In this document: one piece after another, positions 33,401-45,255 of the stretch | Numbering within the stretch: the stretch's first letter is position 1 | Layout: each line of letters opens with the position of its first letter | NCBI RefSeq assembly: GCF_050947875.1 | Contig: NC_134577.1 | Span: forward strand, 68,297,139 to 68,361,138 | DNA: 64,000 bases | Direction: 5' to 3' | Source of the DNA: Dermacentor variabilis | Taxonomy: Eukaryota > Arthropoda > Arachnida > Ixodida > Ixodidae | Position numbers and translations under genes: made by a program | Notes under the pieces: model-generated | Told to the model about the DNA's origin: nothing | The model's database searches: none | The model's input: only the letters and a program-made list of their open reading frames with translations

Positions 33401-33904
33401 AACTGCCACCCCTCTTCGTCCAGTCAGAGCATCCAAAGTCGTTGAAGGACCCGCTTTGTGGGCGAGGGTTCACACAGTCGCTCCTGCACATTTTTCCACT
33501 CGACACACATAAAGGAAGGGAGCTTTGTAGACAAGGATTACCACGCTTGACTCGAAGTGGTGCGTCTTGGTTCCTGGAATGACCCTGCAGTTAGCTGGAG
33601 CGTCTGTCAAACGACCGTGGCAGTTACCGGAGTCTGTGAGGGAATGCCTTAGAGCACCTTTTTCCAGGAGTTTTCTTGCTCCCATTGGTTTGTGAAGGGG
33701 ACAGTGAACCAACAAACAATACTCGAGCCGGCAAACGTCTTCCTTTGCAGGCACCGCTGGTCTACCCCATGGGGACGCATTGTTAGCTTCACAAAGCGAT
33801 TTGTTGCAGTGGGGCAGCAAATGCTAAAAGGTCACTACCCCCGCTGGCCAATCGTAACAGCTCCTCCGTGGCCTGGAAAGTCTCAACTGGCCAGTGCTCG
33901 TAAC
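30417..33904. other. Intergenic, no gene recognised
   Basis: Contains one probable terminus of a TTAA-type element at 32009 (TTAAAGGACCCCTCACC) whose partner I could not find. A moderately GC-rich stretch lies at about 33150-33904. No protein family was recognised. Confidence 0.35.
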
Positions 33905-33921
33905 CACTGGGCAGGAAGAGA
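33905..33921 (+). repeat. 17-bp target-site duplication, left copy
   Basis: CACTGGGCAGGAAGAGA, identical to 36578-36594. It flanks the LINE between them. Confidence 0.8.
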
Positions 33922-36577
33922 GAGCAAATGATAAAGGAAAGGTAGGGAGGTTAACCAGGACTGAGCCCGGTTGGCTACCCTACACTGGGGAAAGGGAAAA
34001 GGGAACGGAAAGATTAAAAGATGAAGAGAAAGTCTACTGGGGATATCTTTCAGTCCGGATCACAGACGCTGACTCAATCCTGTAGCTTTCAAATATCGCA
34101 GCAGCACTTTTGTGGCCTTTTGTAGCTGCGATATGCGAGGCCATGGTCCCAAGATCTTGTTCAAGGTGAACGGTTTTCTATCTAACTGGTTGAGAGCTGT
34201 GCAGAGATCTTGTCTTTAATTTTCAAAAGATGCGCAGTAGCACAGTAGATGTTCTATAGTTTCCTCGACACCGCAAGTTTTGCACTCGGCGCTATCAGCC
34301 ATTGCAATCAAAAACGTATATGCATTCGTGAATGTGACGCCCAAGCGTAAGCGGCACAGCATTGTTACCTCATTACGCCGAAGCCCTGGTAACAGCCACA
34401 GTTGCATAGATGGATCGAGGGAATGCAATCGATGTTGAGTGAAATCAGGTGTGTGCCACTTCTCCAATGTCATACAGTGGGCTAGCTTGCCTAAGTGTTG
34501 GGCTGCGTCAGTCCGCGATAAAGGTAGAGAAACAAGGGTTGCTCCTTATTGTGCTTTCCTTGCAGCTTCGTCATCGAGGTCGTTGCCGGAGATACCGCAA
34601 TGGCCAAGCAGTCACTGAAACACAACGTCGTGCCCTTTCGCGACCATGTGATGGTGCATTTCACGTATCTCCGACACGAGTTGTTCGCAGGACCCGGGAG
34701 GAAGAGATGACAAAAGACATTGTAAGGCTGCCTTCGAATCGCAGAATATTGCCCACCGATTAGGTGGTTGGTTGTTAATATAATCAACGGCACCTCGGAG
34801 GGCAACAAGCTCCGAACCGGTCGATGTTGTCAAGGGAGAAATCTTGAATCGGATGCTTAGTGATCGTAATGGTATAACCACTGCGCCGGTGGAGCTGGTC
34901 TGGGTGGAAGAGCTATCCGTATATATGTGGACTCGGTCAAAATAGACACTGTGCAAACAATCCAGAGCCGCTTGCTTCAAGGCCAAGGTAGGCAGATCGA
35001 TCTTCTTTCTTATCCCTGGATCTGTAAGACGCACTTGAGGTTGTTTTAAACACCACAAAGCTGAGGTTAAATGTGCTGAGGGTGTGAAGCCCGATAGTAG
35101 GGAGGCACAATGGATGCTGACTTCATTGGAGAAGGACGCCTGTGGTCGTCATTCAGGAAGGCAGGCAGACAAGAGAGCTTGATTGCATCCGTGAAACATG
35201 ACGAACATGGGCCCTAAGTGTGGCGGTGCTAATGTAAGTCGTGATCGGATGGTCTTGAGCCATTATAATGGTTCCTGCTGTTGAGGCACTCCGCAGAAGG
35301 CCTAGGCAAACACGTAGTGCCTGTGCTTGCACGCTCTGAAGTTCTCGAAGATTTGACTTGCATGTTTTAGCAAGCACGGGAGAGCTATAGCGTCCGATAA
35401 AAAGTGCTCGATATAGCTGTAGCATGGAACCTACTGATGATACCCATGTTTTCCCGGCAATGAACTTGAACACATGAACAATAGATGTGAGCCTCTTCTT
35501 CAAGTGGGCAACCTGAGGGCTCCAAGAGAGGTCCCATTCAACAATGACACCCAAAAACCGATGATTTTTCTTGTAGCAGATAGGCTGGCCATTGATGCAT
35601 ACTGGATAACCAGACATCGCTTTTCACGTAAAAGCGGCTAACGCACATTTTTCTGTTGAGATGGTAAGGCCTTGTGTGTGAAGATAGTCAGATGCCTGTG
35701 TTGCTGCTTTCTGTAGTCTTGCGCGAACCTGCAGGCGAGTGACCGCTGATGTCCAGATGCAGATGTCGTTGGCGTAGATTGAAACATTCACTGTATCCGG
35801 TAGTGATTCGGCCAGCCAAAGAAGCGCGAGGTTGAAAAGAATAGGGCTTAGAACACCGCCTTGGGGAACGCCTCGGCATGTGTAGTGGTCGGTAGTCGGA
35901 CCATCTTCCGTACGCACGACCAAGGATCTTTGTGTCAAGTAGTTCCTGATCCATCGATATACTCGTCCTTCTAGTTCAACTGTCAAAAGTGCGTCTAGAA
36001 TGGTTTGATGGGAAACGTTGTCGTAAGCGCCTTCCATGTCAAGAAAGAGTGCTACTGATAATCGCTTCCGAGATTTTCGCTGTTCTACAGATGATACCAG
36101 ATCAATGACACCATCAATCGATGAACGGCCTCGTCGAAATCCCGCCATTGAGTCAGGGTAAATTTTGTTGTTTCAAGGTACCATTCGAGACGCATGAGGA
36201 TCATACGTTCCACGAGTTTCCCGACGCAGCTGGCAAGTTCTATAGGCCGATACGATGCCAGTTCGAGTGGCGACTATCCTGTTTTTAGTAGTGGTACCAG
36301 GCGGCTGCGTTTCCATTCCTGTGGGACGACACCATCTCGCCATGAACTATTAAAAAGGCTGAGGAGTTCTCTTCGTGCTTCTTGACCTAGGTGGCGCAAA
36401 GCAGTATATGTTATGCCATCGGGCCCTGGTGAAGATCAACACCTACAGAGTGCCATAGCAGCTTCTAACTCCTCCATAAAGAATGGAGTGTCCATACTTG
36501 TATCTTGTGGACCGGGGATGTCACCTAAAGCCATGTCAAAGGCTAAAACTGTGCCGCTGGCGACTTACGCACAATTT
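33922..36577 (-). mobile_element. 5'-truncated LINE (I/Jockey-type), minus strand
   Basis: Flanked by perfect 17-bp direct repeats. The 3' end (low coordinates) has no poly-A but ends in a CCTTTATCATTTGCTC tail. The order on the minus strand is the end of the linker, RT, thumb region, RNase H and a C-terminal Cys motif. The endonuclease and ORF1 are missing, as expected for 5' truncation during target-primed reverse transcription. Confidence 0.8.
34070..36500 (-). pseudogene. LINE ORF2: RT and RNase H, with stops
   Basis: The RT fingers/palm lie around 36148-35624 on the minus strand: AGFRRGRSSIDGVIDLV, then LFLDMEGAYDNVSH (motif A), then RGVPQGGVLSPILFNLAL (motif B). Motif C reads YANDICIW, where YADD is expected, so the second catalytic Asp pair is altered. 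A TGA near 35621 interrupts before GYPVCINGQPICYKKNHRFL and LGVI. RNase H follows at about 35058-34612 (HIYTDSSSTQTSSTG, IFCDSKAALQCLLSS). The end carries RLGVTFTNAYTFL and a CKTCGVEETIEHLLCYC motif, with a frameshift before it. It is non-functional. Confidence 0.75.
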
Positions 36578-36594
36578 CACTGGGCAGGAAGAGA
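36578..36594 (+). repeat. 17-bp target-site duplication, right copy
   Basis: Identical to 33905-33921. It marks the 5' truncation point of the minus-strand LINE. Confidence 0.8.
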
Positions 36595-37068
36595 ATGGCT
36601 GGTGGCAAGGTGGAATAACTTGGCTTGCAGCAACCAGCTGCAAAATGCTGACATACACCCCAAAACATCTCACAGTGAAAGGCAACTGCAAAGTGAACCT
36701 CACAACACTGCTCTGCACAGAGATGAAGTATCTTGGATGTCACTTTAGATCCGCCAGGCTTCAAAGAAAACATGAGTGAAAAAACAACAAATACTGCGTT
36801 TCGCTATGCGAATTTCAAAGGAATTTCGTGCCGGCAAAATTGACAATCATGGATGGGGTCCTGCTAAATGAAAGGGGATCATCTTGGCTTAATAAAATAA
36901 AATAAAAACTACAACAACAAAATTTATTTGGGATCCCTAAATGCAGAACGAGTTTCAAGTTAGCCTGCTCAAGCCATCCACATTGCTATGCAAGTTTCCC
37001 TTCTTATATGTAACGGAGAAGTTGTACTCTTGGAGAGTGAGACTCCATCGGAGCAAGCTGTAATTTTT
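36595..37068. other. Intergenic, no gene seen
   Basis: Includes an (AATAA)n-like tract at 36890-36910 that may be the tail of another retroelement. Confidence 0.35.
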
Positions 37069-37069
37069 T

Positions 37070-37900
37070 TTATGACATTTGATTAAGCCACGTCAGAGGG
37101 CAGTGGTCGGTGTCAAAGATGAATCTCGCTTCGTAGAAGTAACACGACAACTTCTGGGCTGCCCAAACCAAATGAGCACAGTCCTTCTCTGAAGCGCTAT
37201 AACCTTCCTCTTTTACAGTTAGTTTACGGCTGGCATAGAGAATATGATGTTCCTCATTATCATCGTCGACCCCAAGTACCACGCACATTCTCCTCTCGCT
37301 TGTGTCGCACTGAACTATGATTTACTTTGTATAGTCTGGCACGCAAAGCACAGGATCAGAAAATAATAATGCTTTCAAACCTTGGAAAGTGTTCTCTTTA
37401 TGCTTATCCCAGTGCACGTTACTTGGTGCTCCCTTTTGGACTGCATCCATCAAAGGACTTGCTATTTGCAAATAATTCGGAGTGTACCATTGATAGTACC
37501 CAACAAGCCCCCAAAAATTAATGAATGACTGTTTTCGTGCGTGGCTGTGAAAAATCTCCAATCGTAGTTGTTTTCAGATCGGGCAGCTGCCTCGTGCCCT
37601 GGCCGACATGGCCCAAATAAGCAACCTGTGAGCAGCCACACCTACATTTTTCCACCTTCGTTAAGCCTGCTTCCCTCAACCGTGAGAACACCTGCTTGAG
37701 GTGCAATACGTGCTGTTTCCAGCTGTCAGAAAAAATTGCGACATGATCAAGATATGGCAATGAAAACTCCTGCACGTCTTCTAGGACAATATCCATCAAC
37801 TTAGAGAAGCTAAACGGCAGATTCTTCAGCCCGAAGCTGAGAATGACAGCGTGAAAACTGCCTACAGGTGAGAGAAATGCGGCATGGCGGGTGGCACTTC
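37070..37900 (-). pseudogene. Gypsy RT (C-terminal half) and RNase H
   Basis: From about 37900 on the minus strand: HAVILSFGLKNLPFSFSKLM, then FSLPYLDHVAIFSDSWKQHV. The catalytic YLDD reads YLDH here, so the second Asp is lost. YLGHVGQGTRQ, SFINFWGLVGYYQWYTPNYL and SPLMDAVQKGAPSNVHWDKH (thumb/connection) follow. After a gap, RNase H appears as YASRKLTVKEEGYSASEKDC and FIFDTDHCPLTWLNQ. Frame changes occur near 37560 and 37320. The N-terminal half of RT is absent. Confidence 0.7.
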
Positions 37901-37908
37901 CTGAAAGG

Positions 37909-39060
37909 TCATCTCACGTGCGATGCCAATGCTGCTGCTGCTACAAGCTCATCTACCTGCTTGGGCCTTAGAGCGTGCGAGCTTACTGAATGTTTTACTA
38001 TTTCTTCTAGGCCGATTTCAGAGTTACAGGTCGCCCTATACTCCTTAAACTTGGTACTAGTGCCATCCTGCTCTTTGATGGTATAGTTAACGACTCCTCT
38101 CCGCTCTATATACGGCTTCATCAAATTGCAGTGATATATCCTCACCTCCTTCCTGCGACCGGGCACTTTCAGAGCATAGTTAGTATCTGAAAGTTTGTGC
38201 AACACTTTAACGGGCCCGTCCCAGTGAACTTCAAGCTTGTTCTTTCTTGAAGGTTTGAGGATCATTACCTGGTCTCCGGCGTTAAACGTACGAAGCCTCG
38301 CATTCCTGTTACGATAGAGCTTGGCATTCTTTTGTGCCATGCCCATGTTCTTGTCAACTAGTGCTTGTATTGCACTTAGCCTTTTCAGCCGATTTAGCAC
38401 ATACTCTACCATTGTTTGACTTTCTCCTCTTTCCTCCCACATCTCTCTCAACATTCTCGGTGGGGAATGGAGTGTCCCCTCATACACTAGTCCTCCTGGC
38501 GAGAACCCTGTAGCCTCACGAGGAACTGTTCGTAAAACAAACAAAGTAGCTGGAAGACAATTCTCCCAGTCCCACTGGTGCTCATAACAGAGTGCGAACA
38601 AAACTCACTTAAGCACTGAATGCCACCTCTCTACACTATGTGACTTAGGGTGATGGACGAAAATGTGTATCAACTTTACCCTGCACTTTTGTAAGAATGT
38701 GGAAGTCAGTGAGCTGGTGAATACTGACCTTTGATCCGCCTGAATTTCGGCTGGAAACCTGACTCAAGTGAATACTGTCAAAAGCACATCTACCACTTCG
38801 GTTGAGCTGAGTTCTTTCAGGGGGATTGCCTCCGGAAACTTTCTAGCTGGACACAGCATGGTAAACAGATACCTGTAACCCGACTTTGTCTTTGGTAGAG
38901 GACCTACCGTGTCTATCACAAGTTGTCTGAAAGGTTCTGATATTAAGGGCACTACCTTTAGAGGAGCTTTCTGTATTTCTCCTGGTTTACCCGAGTGCTC
39001 GCAGGCTTTGCATGATCTCACAAAGTTTTCTACGTCATTGAAACAGCCAGGCTAGTAGTA
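37909..39060 (-). pseudogene. Gypsy integrase
   Basis: The N-terminal zinc region ends in SCKACEHSGKPGEIQKAPL. The catalytic core begins PFRQLVIDTVGPLPKTKSGY (first Asp) and continues to the RVRFPAEIQADQ block (second Asp). The third acidic block has decayed. After stops near 38610 the frame MFALCYEHQWDWENCLPATL gives FVLRTVPREATGFSPGGLVY and the C-terminal domain AGDQVMILKPSRKNKLEVHW and GPVKVL. It ends at 37909. Confidence 0.75.
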
Positions 39061-39240
39061 TTTCATAAGCAATCTCTTTCTCGATTTGTTTATGCTTAGG
39101 TGGCCAGACCACCCATTTCCATGACAGAGACCCCAAAAATTCTCCCTGTACTTAGTAGGTACGACTAACTGGTCCAGAATCCTGTCCTTTCAGTCTCTTT
39201 AGTGCCGATATAACAAGCCTGCTTTCTCTTGCATTGTCAC

Positions 39241-40281
39241 TTAGCACTTTGCAATGCCTTTATTAGCTGTTACGTGTAATTTAGCTTGGCTGACGTCGTT
39301 CTTTTGCTCGTCTGCCAGGGACTCTCTGTCCACACGTGAGAGCCGATCAAAGTTCTTTGAGGCCTGTGATAGTAATGACTCTGTCTCGTTTGCGAGTGCA
39401 TCAGCTGGCTTTCCTGCAGGCGTGAACTTTGACACATGCCTTGTGATATGCTCTCGTTAAGCTGGTCAGCTGGCAAGATTTCCTCTACCACTTCATACCT
39501 CGAGCCTAGCTCGGTTTCTGTTGCTGAGGCTACCGCTTCTGCGACTTCTGCTGGAGCAACTTTGGCATTTTCAGATGAAAGCGACGCGATTTGACAAGCT
39601 TTGGATTGCGTCAACACCTGTACTGTGCCCTCTCCACGTTTCAGCCCCTTTTCACGCAGTAACTGGTCCAACCAATTAAGAAAAATGTAAGGGTACTGCA
39701 GCAACAAGAATTTGGAAACTGCAGCCTCAATCACGAGTTTCCCAAACGGCCCACTGATTTTGACTTTCGCCATTGGCAGATACACGCTGTGTTCTTTCAC
39801 AACATGTTTAATCCATGGTACTTCTCCGGTGAAGTCATCTACCGTCACGTAAAACGGATGGACAAGGTCCATGGTGGTGGCACTGTCTCATAGCACCCGA
39901 CATGATTTTCCATTAATATGCAGGTTGTGAAGATATGGGCATAAAAGTCCCATGTTCTCTTTTGCCCACATAGGAAAAAACTACCCTTGGCTTTCTGCAG
40001 TTGGCAGCGATATGTCGGGGTTTGTGGGACTTATAGCGGTGGATCGGTCTGGTAGATTTGAATTCTTTTCTGCTCTTTTTGGATGGTTTTGCGATTTGAC
40101 TTCTCTTCGCTCTTTTGTGGCATCCTTTTTCCAAGTCTGCATGCTTCAGTCGTTTGGTCTGCGATACTTCTTTGAACAAAAATTGTTTCTGTGGTCCATT
40201 TCGACTTTCTGAACTTCCGTTCTCAGTGCTCGGCTTTCTATGTGTTGTGTACTCTTTCGCTAATTCGGCCACCCTTTCCAC
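39241..40281 (-). pseudogene. Gypsy gag end, protease and spacer
   Basis: The frame at 40281-39913 is Lys/Arg-rich and has a decayed zinc knuckle (KPRHIAANCRKP). Near 39890 the protease begins INGKSCRVL, then a TGA, then DSATTMDLVHPF; the D-S-A triad is a variant of the D-T/S-G active site, and the TGA replaces the Arg codon usual before it. WIKHVVKEHSVYLPMAKVKI and SGPFGKLVIEAAVSKFL follow. An Ala/Glu-rich spacer continues to about 39241. Confidence 0.6.
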
Positions 40282-40350
40282 AATGTTTGTTTCCTCTGTC
40301 CTGCACTCACAGCTTCAGAGATTGTGGGATGCTTTTGTAGAACTGCTCTA

Positions 40351-42304
40351 GACACATGCATTCAATGATCATCTCTCTGCTCTCGTCTCTGCAATAATAG
40401 TGTGTAATAGTAATAATCATGCCTCTGCAATAATAGTTTGTTCCAAGTTCACATTGATGAGCTGCTCAACTACTATATATGTTCCCCCAGTTTAAATGTA
40501 GTCGGACATGGAGCAGGAAGAGATTGACTAATACAAGTGCCATAAATTGAGATCAGGGCCATAATAACAAAATAATTCTACCATATTCCGAGCCATTCCT
40601 TATCGTGCTTCATTAGTGGTTGGAGCAGTGCTCTGCCCACATTATGAAGGCGAACAGCCAGCCATGAATGGTGGATATTAAGACTGGCATAAATCAAGTG
40701 AAAGAAATCGCTTTATTATGCCAGTCCAATATCTCCCACCAGAATGTTTTCTTTTTTGTGTCACATTACACAGTTTCTTAGCTGAGTGGTTCCCTCCAAA
40801 GGGAAAACGAAGTTGCAAATATGTGAATATCAAGGAAGCCAGCCAACACAACATATTACCAGAGTCCTTCCATGTTTTTCTGGTCACGAAACTCCGCCGT
40901 CACGCTATGGGAGAGGTTCATATGCTGCCCAAATGTGCCGCGACGCGGCGCCACTGTGCCACAGAGGGCATCGGGGCATCGTTCGCGCACTGAAACACGT
41001 GCGCAGCTTTCTCTATGTGCGCAGTGCGAGGTGAGCTGAGTGATCGGGTGTGTTCTGTGCATGTGCCGTGACATTTTTCGAGTGCTGGGCTGTTTATTTG
41101 AAGTGGCGGGGTGGGACAACGATGCCGAACACGTGTTGCAAGTAACAGCTGAAGAAGTAGAATGGTGGTATCTCGAACAAGCCATTTAAAAAAATTTGCT
41201 GTATTTGTGATGTGGCTACTTGTGTTCGTTTTTGAGTTGCTTTGTCATGTGTTATGAAATGCTTATGCTTTACACTTTCTTCTTTATGGGAACAATCGGT
41301 TGTGCATTCTGTATTTATTGCCATTCGTTTGCTGTGTTTGTTTCCTGCCCCCCAATGCATATCTCTCGCGTTTGATGTTATTTCTTTATGCTTATTATAT
41401 CAGTTTCATGCTTTCAGCAAACTTCTTGCATTGTGAGTGGTGGACCATTCGTGACCGGACGCCTCTGTGCTGTCTGTATTTCGCTCCGCTTATTTTACAT
41501 GATAAATAAATGATCGCGTTAGTATGTTGTTCTTGCACGAACACGTTTTATTTCTTTTCTTAATCGAATTATACAGTTTTTTTTTCATTTTTCGACCATA
41601 ATAAGAATATTAGGACTGGTTATTGCAGCATTTTAACATATTGTAAATAGTTGCGCATTAGAAACCAAAATATCTAGTCTCGTCGTTTCTGTGTCGAATC
41701 CACGAGCAGCGTGAATAAGTGCTCGGCTTACTGACGCTTCAAAGCGACTGCTTGCTAAGGCAATTGCCTAATTACAATACAGCTAGTTTAAACTGTGCAG
41801 GTAGGTCCTAACACTTCACGTTCGCCTTAATCAGTTGCTAAAAGCCGCAGCGAAGACATTTAGTAGCGAAATTTGTCTTGCAATAATCCTACCTAAATCT
41901 CATTCAGAAATGGCATCGCTTTGCAGAGAAAGCTTGAGCGCACGGAGCAGCTCATTTTCTTTTCTTTGTCATTAAGTATTCTATGGTAGCAGCCCTTTGC
42001 AATAACAATTTCATTTTTTTGATCTCCTTATAAGATACTGCCCACAGCCAGAGTCCTTCTCTGCCACAGCTTAACAGAAAGTGAACAGCTGTGCTCGGCG
42101 AACAATCTGGCGCTATGCGCAACGGAGAGTTGGCGCTTACTTACGGGTATGCGGGGGTGCAACAGCCCATATGTTTGCATCTGGTGATAAGTGGGACCAC
42201 TGGCGCTTTGTTGCGAATGCGCGGTGTTTAATCTCAGGAAAATATTAAGCGTGGAGCCCACCGAACTGTTCAGGTGAACGGCGATGATAAAGAAATCTGG
42301 ACCG
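40351..42304. other. Intergenic; local GC-rich island but no gene proven
   Basis: A hairpin lies at 40675-40732 and a CpG-rich patch at 40920-41060. A start codon at 41122 (MPNTCCK then stop) is reminiscent of a short THAP first exon, but no continuation was found. Nothing else was recognised. Confidence 0.35.
40675..40732. repeat. Inverted repeat / hairpin
   Basis: ATATTAAGACTGGCATAA is followed about 22 bases later by TTATGCCAGTCCAATAT, giving arms of 17-18 bases with one bulge and one mismatch. Confidence 0.6.
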
Positions 42305-42478
42305 AGACCACCCGGCCGTGTACAGCGGACGCATTTCGACGGGGACGAAATACAAAACACCCGTTTATTTAAATTTAGGTGCATTTTAAAGGATCCCAGG
42401 TGGTCAAAGTTAATCCTGAGTCCCTCACTACTGCGTGCCTCATAATCGTATCGTGGTTCTGGCTCTTAAAATCCCAGA
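42305..42478 (+). repeat. Ruka-like SINE fragment
   Basis: Contains GACGGGGACGAAATACAAAA, then TTTAGGTGCATTTTAAAGGA, then CCCAGGTGGTCAAAGTTAAT, then CTGCGTGCCTCATAATCGTA, the SINE body in plus orientation. The tRNA-like head is largely missing. Confidence 0.65.
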
Positions 42479-44146
42479 CTTTTTTTTTTCTTTTGGTCTG
42501 AGACCGCCGCAAGCGCTGTTATAGGCGGCTTTTTTTTTTTTTTTTTTCCGTCTCGGGCACTCATATCATGGCAGAAGACGCGCTCAGGCAGCAATTTAAG
42601 AATACACCATGTTAAAAATAGTTACATGAAACTAAAGTGACGGTTGAGGAAGTTGAGAAAGCTAGAATACCGAGGCTGCCCCACGCACAACCACAGCGGC
42701 CCAGCGTCGTTCGCATGCCCTCTCATGCACGGTTGCGCCTCTAGCGGCGGGCGCTGGCTGTATATGAAACTGAGGCAGCAGTTTCGAGACCAGAAAAAAA
42801 AAATGGAAGGACTCTGATATTACTAAGGGAATGTATGCCAAAATCTGAAGCAGCCACTGCACATCTTCAGCTATCATTTTAGGTATTTCAGGCCATCACT
42901 TTAGCTATCTATAGCTATCACTGTAGTAGCTCTGCAAATGGTGCAGGGCTAATGAAACTTCTCAAATATGAGAATCGTTTTTCTTGGCATTTACTAGGTG
43001 GCATCTGGGAGCGTCATTTCTGGGGCTGTAATTTCCAACGATCCATTTCGTTTTCCAGTTTCATTCATTGGGTCAGATGACGCCACATTGCTGTAACCAC
43101 TAGCATGAACCACTCAGCTCAGTCCAAGAGGTGATAAGAACAGAAAATTTAATTAATGATTACAAAGTAATGAATGCCTGAAATCAAGACTTGCAGAGAA
43201 GGCAACTTCTGTCAAATTTCACAAGCCATTTCTGCCCTTATTTGAAGAAGAGAACTCATAAGGCTTAACATAGAGGCACAATTCTTACACGAAACATTCT
43301 TAGCTGTGCTGAGCGGCTTATTATTATTTCTATTTTTATTACTGAAAGTGAGCACATTGTAATAATTGAGAGATTGCCCACGATGAAAGGTTCTGAGACG
43401 AACACCACAATCACCATAACTTAACTTTATTAATCTTTACGTATAAAAAGAGTAACACATCCAGTCACAGACACTGACGGGCAAATTGTTTTTTTTTTCT
43501 TTGTTTCTTTTGTACAAATGTGAACAAACAGTTCGACACACGCGCTGCAAGAGCATCGCAGGAGAGCACCTTTCTGAAAGTGCAAAAGGGTCATGGGGTC
43601 GGGGGGCAAAAGGCAGGTTGGGGGGTTGAGGTGAAGGGGACGTGAGCCAGCGGCTGTTGACGTCACCCTGAAAGTAGCAAATGCACTTACGCACGCATGC
43701 ACGCACACACAAATGCACACATTTGTTTTTGCACACATTATTACATTAGCCTCTGCTGTGGTGTGTGAGTGAGTGTAGTGATGTCTGTCACCTAACTACT
43801 GCAGTAAGTCCTTGTGGAATGCAGCTGCCATTGCCGCAATCATTGCCTTTCAGATATTGTCTTACTCTCTATGGCACGGGTTTCTAGGCCTGGGGCTACT
43901 GTTATCGTTACATTCTGCAGAGAGAGAGAGTAAACGTTTATTTTAAAAGAGACTGTTTGGTTATAGTGGGTGGAGCCCCTCCTGCAATAACAGAAATCAA
44001 TACATGCAATGACAACAGCAGACTGACAAGGACAAGATGATGTGGGAAATTGCCACGTTTCCCAGCAGAACATCCTGGCAAAATCAAAAAAGGCAGGTCA
44101 CATCGTTGAATAGGCTTCAGAACTTGTCATTGCTAAAGAGAATAAT
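42479..44146. other. Intergenic, no gene seen
   Basis: Poly-T runs at 42481-42490 and 42531-42547. A (GA)n tract at 43919-43931 precedes a likely LINE 3' fragment. No convincing reading frame. Confidence 0.35.
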
Positions 44147-44765
44147 TTAACCCCCTTAATTGTTTTTGATGAGCTCAGCTCATCACCAGCAATAATCCTA
44201 GTTTCAAAGTAACTTAGATAAACTTTGTACCTCCATTTCGCTTTTCTTATAGTACATAGACTGCGTTGATTTTGCCTTATTGTTCTGCAACATAAGATGG
44301 CAGCCACTTCATAAGCGCTTGAGGGGCAAATTTATTGCGGTGTTTTGTTTTCTACTACCTAGATGGCAGCACGTTGTTTGTTTTCTTGCACCATTTGGTC
44401 GAGTTGGAATGATGGCGTCTGCCACTGACAGCTCGCAATTGAGTCGGACGTGCAAGTGAAAGCAGCCGCGCGATTCTGACAGTGAAAGCATAAGTGAAAG
44501 CAATGCACGAGAGTTTTCTTATTCGAGCTAAAAGGATGATAATAGTCTTCTCATCGCTTCTACCTAAAGCGATAATCTGGAAAGCAAAGACATTTACTTA
44601 GCCCGGCAGTGGTGCAGCATTTTCACATTTAAAACATTGAGCAAATTGGTCTATATAGCTTTAGAAGGGTTTTCGATTGATTGAAGTTTGAAAATAAGTG
44701 ATGAAAAAGAACAAAGAAAAATAAGGTCACTTTCGGTCAAAGTATTAAAACACTTAAGGGGTTAA
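44147..44765. mobile_element. TTAA-type MITE, ~0.62 kb
   Basis: The left end is TTAACCCCCTTAATTGTTTT. The right end on the opposite strand is TTAACCCCTTAAGTGTTTTA. TTAA is at 44147-44150 and 44762-44765. No coding capacity. It lies immediately left of the SINE that carries the next TTAA element. Confidence 0.6.
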
Positions 44766-44767
44766 AC

Positions 44768-45255
44768 TCTGTCTAACCTAGCAGTGACCATGGTGTGCTT
44801 ACACGGAGCACAAAGTCATAGGTTTGATTCCCGGCTGCATTTGCGTTCCAATGGACATGAAATGCAAAAATACATATGTACTTATATTTAGGGGCACGTT
44901 AACTCCTTCTGTGGCTCAGACGAGCTGGTTTCGTCCATGCGTTTCTGGTAAAAACGGCCAAAGGCGAGCTCAGCTCATCAGCTGTACATCTTGCATTTTC
45001 TAGCAATGCCATGTATGAGGTTAGTTTTATCCGAGTGCTTACTCGTACTCTTGGTAGGTGGCAGCACGCAGTCAATTTGATAGCGGAAGCAGAAGCGAGA
45101 TTATTCTTTCCGAGGAGGCATAACTTGTTGGTGCCCAGGGTGTTTCAGAATAATTTGGACATTTTTGGTCAGAATTTGGGATAACAATGTGGCACGGAAG
45201 GGGTTAAAGAACCCCAGCTGGTTGAAATTATTCTAGCACGTTAAATTCTGCAATT
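44768..45255 (+). repeat. Ruka-like SINE interrupted by a TTAA MITE
   Basis: The left part (44768-44898) has the tRNA-like head, B-box (GGTTTGATTCCCGGC), CAATGGACATGAAATGC and ATTTAGGGGCACG. The right part (45208-45255) continues with AGAACCCCAGCTGGTTGAAA. Joining them across one TTAA gives the normal GCACGTTAAAGAACCCCAG of this SINE. Confidence 0.75.
44899..45207. mobile_element. TTAA-type MITE nested in SINE, ~0.3 kb
   Basis: TTAA at 44899-44902 and 45204-45207. The left tip is TTAACTCCTTCTGTGGC; the right tip on the opposite strand is TTAACCCCTTCCGTGCC. The target TTAA belongs to the host SINE (CACGTTAAAGAACC), so the duplication is directly visible. Confidence 0.8.

Larger units (their letters stand above)
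37069..40350 (-). mobile_element. Ty3/gypsy retroelement, rearranged, no LTRs found
   Basis: Minus-strand remnants in order of decreasing coordinate: gag nucleocapsid (to 39913), aspartic protease and spacer (39930-39270), integrase (39060-37909), then reverse transcriptase (37900-37320) and RNase H (37288-37070). The usual Ty3/gypsy order is protease, RT, RNase H, integrase, so the RT-RNase H block is out of place. I could not see LTRs at either side. Confidence 0.7.

Noticed and set aside
41122..41142. Short start MPNTCCK followed by a donor-like GTAACA, reminiscent of a THAP first exon near a CpG-rich patch
   Set aside because: No continuation exon with the remaining THAP ligands was found downstream; seven residues are too few.
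43430..43738. 102-codon minus-strand frame rich in Cys and Val
   Set aside because: Arises from CA/TG-rich low-complexity sequence; no family features.
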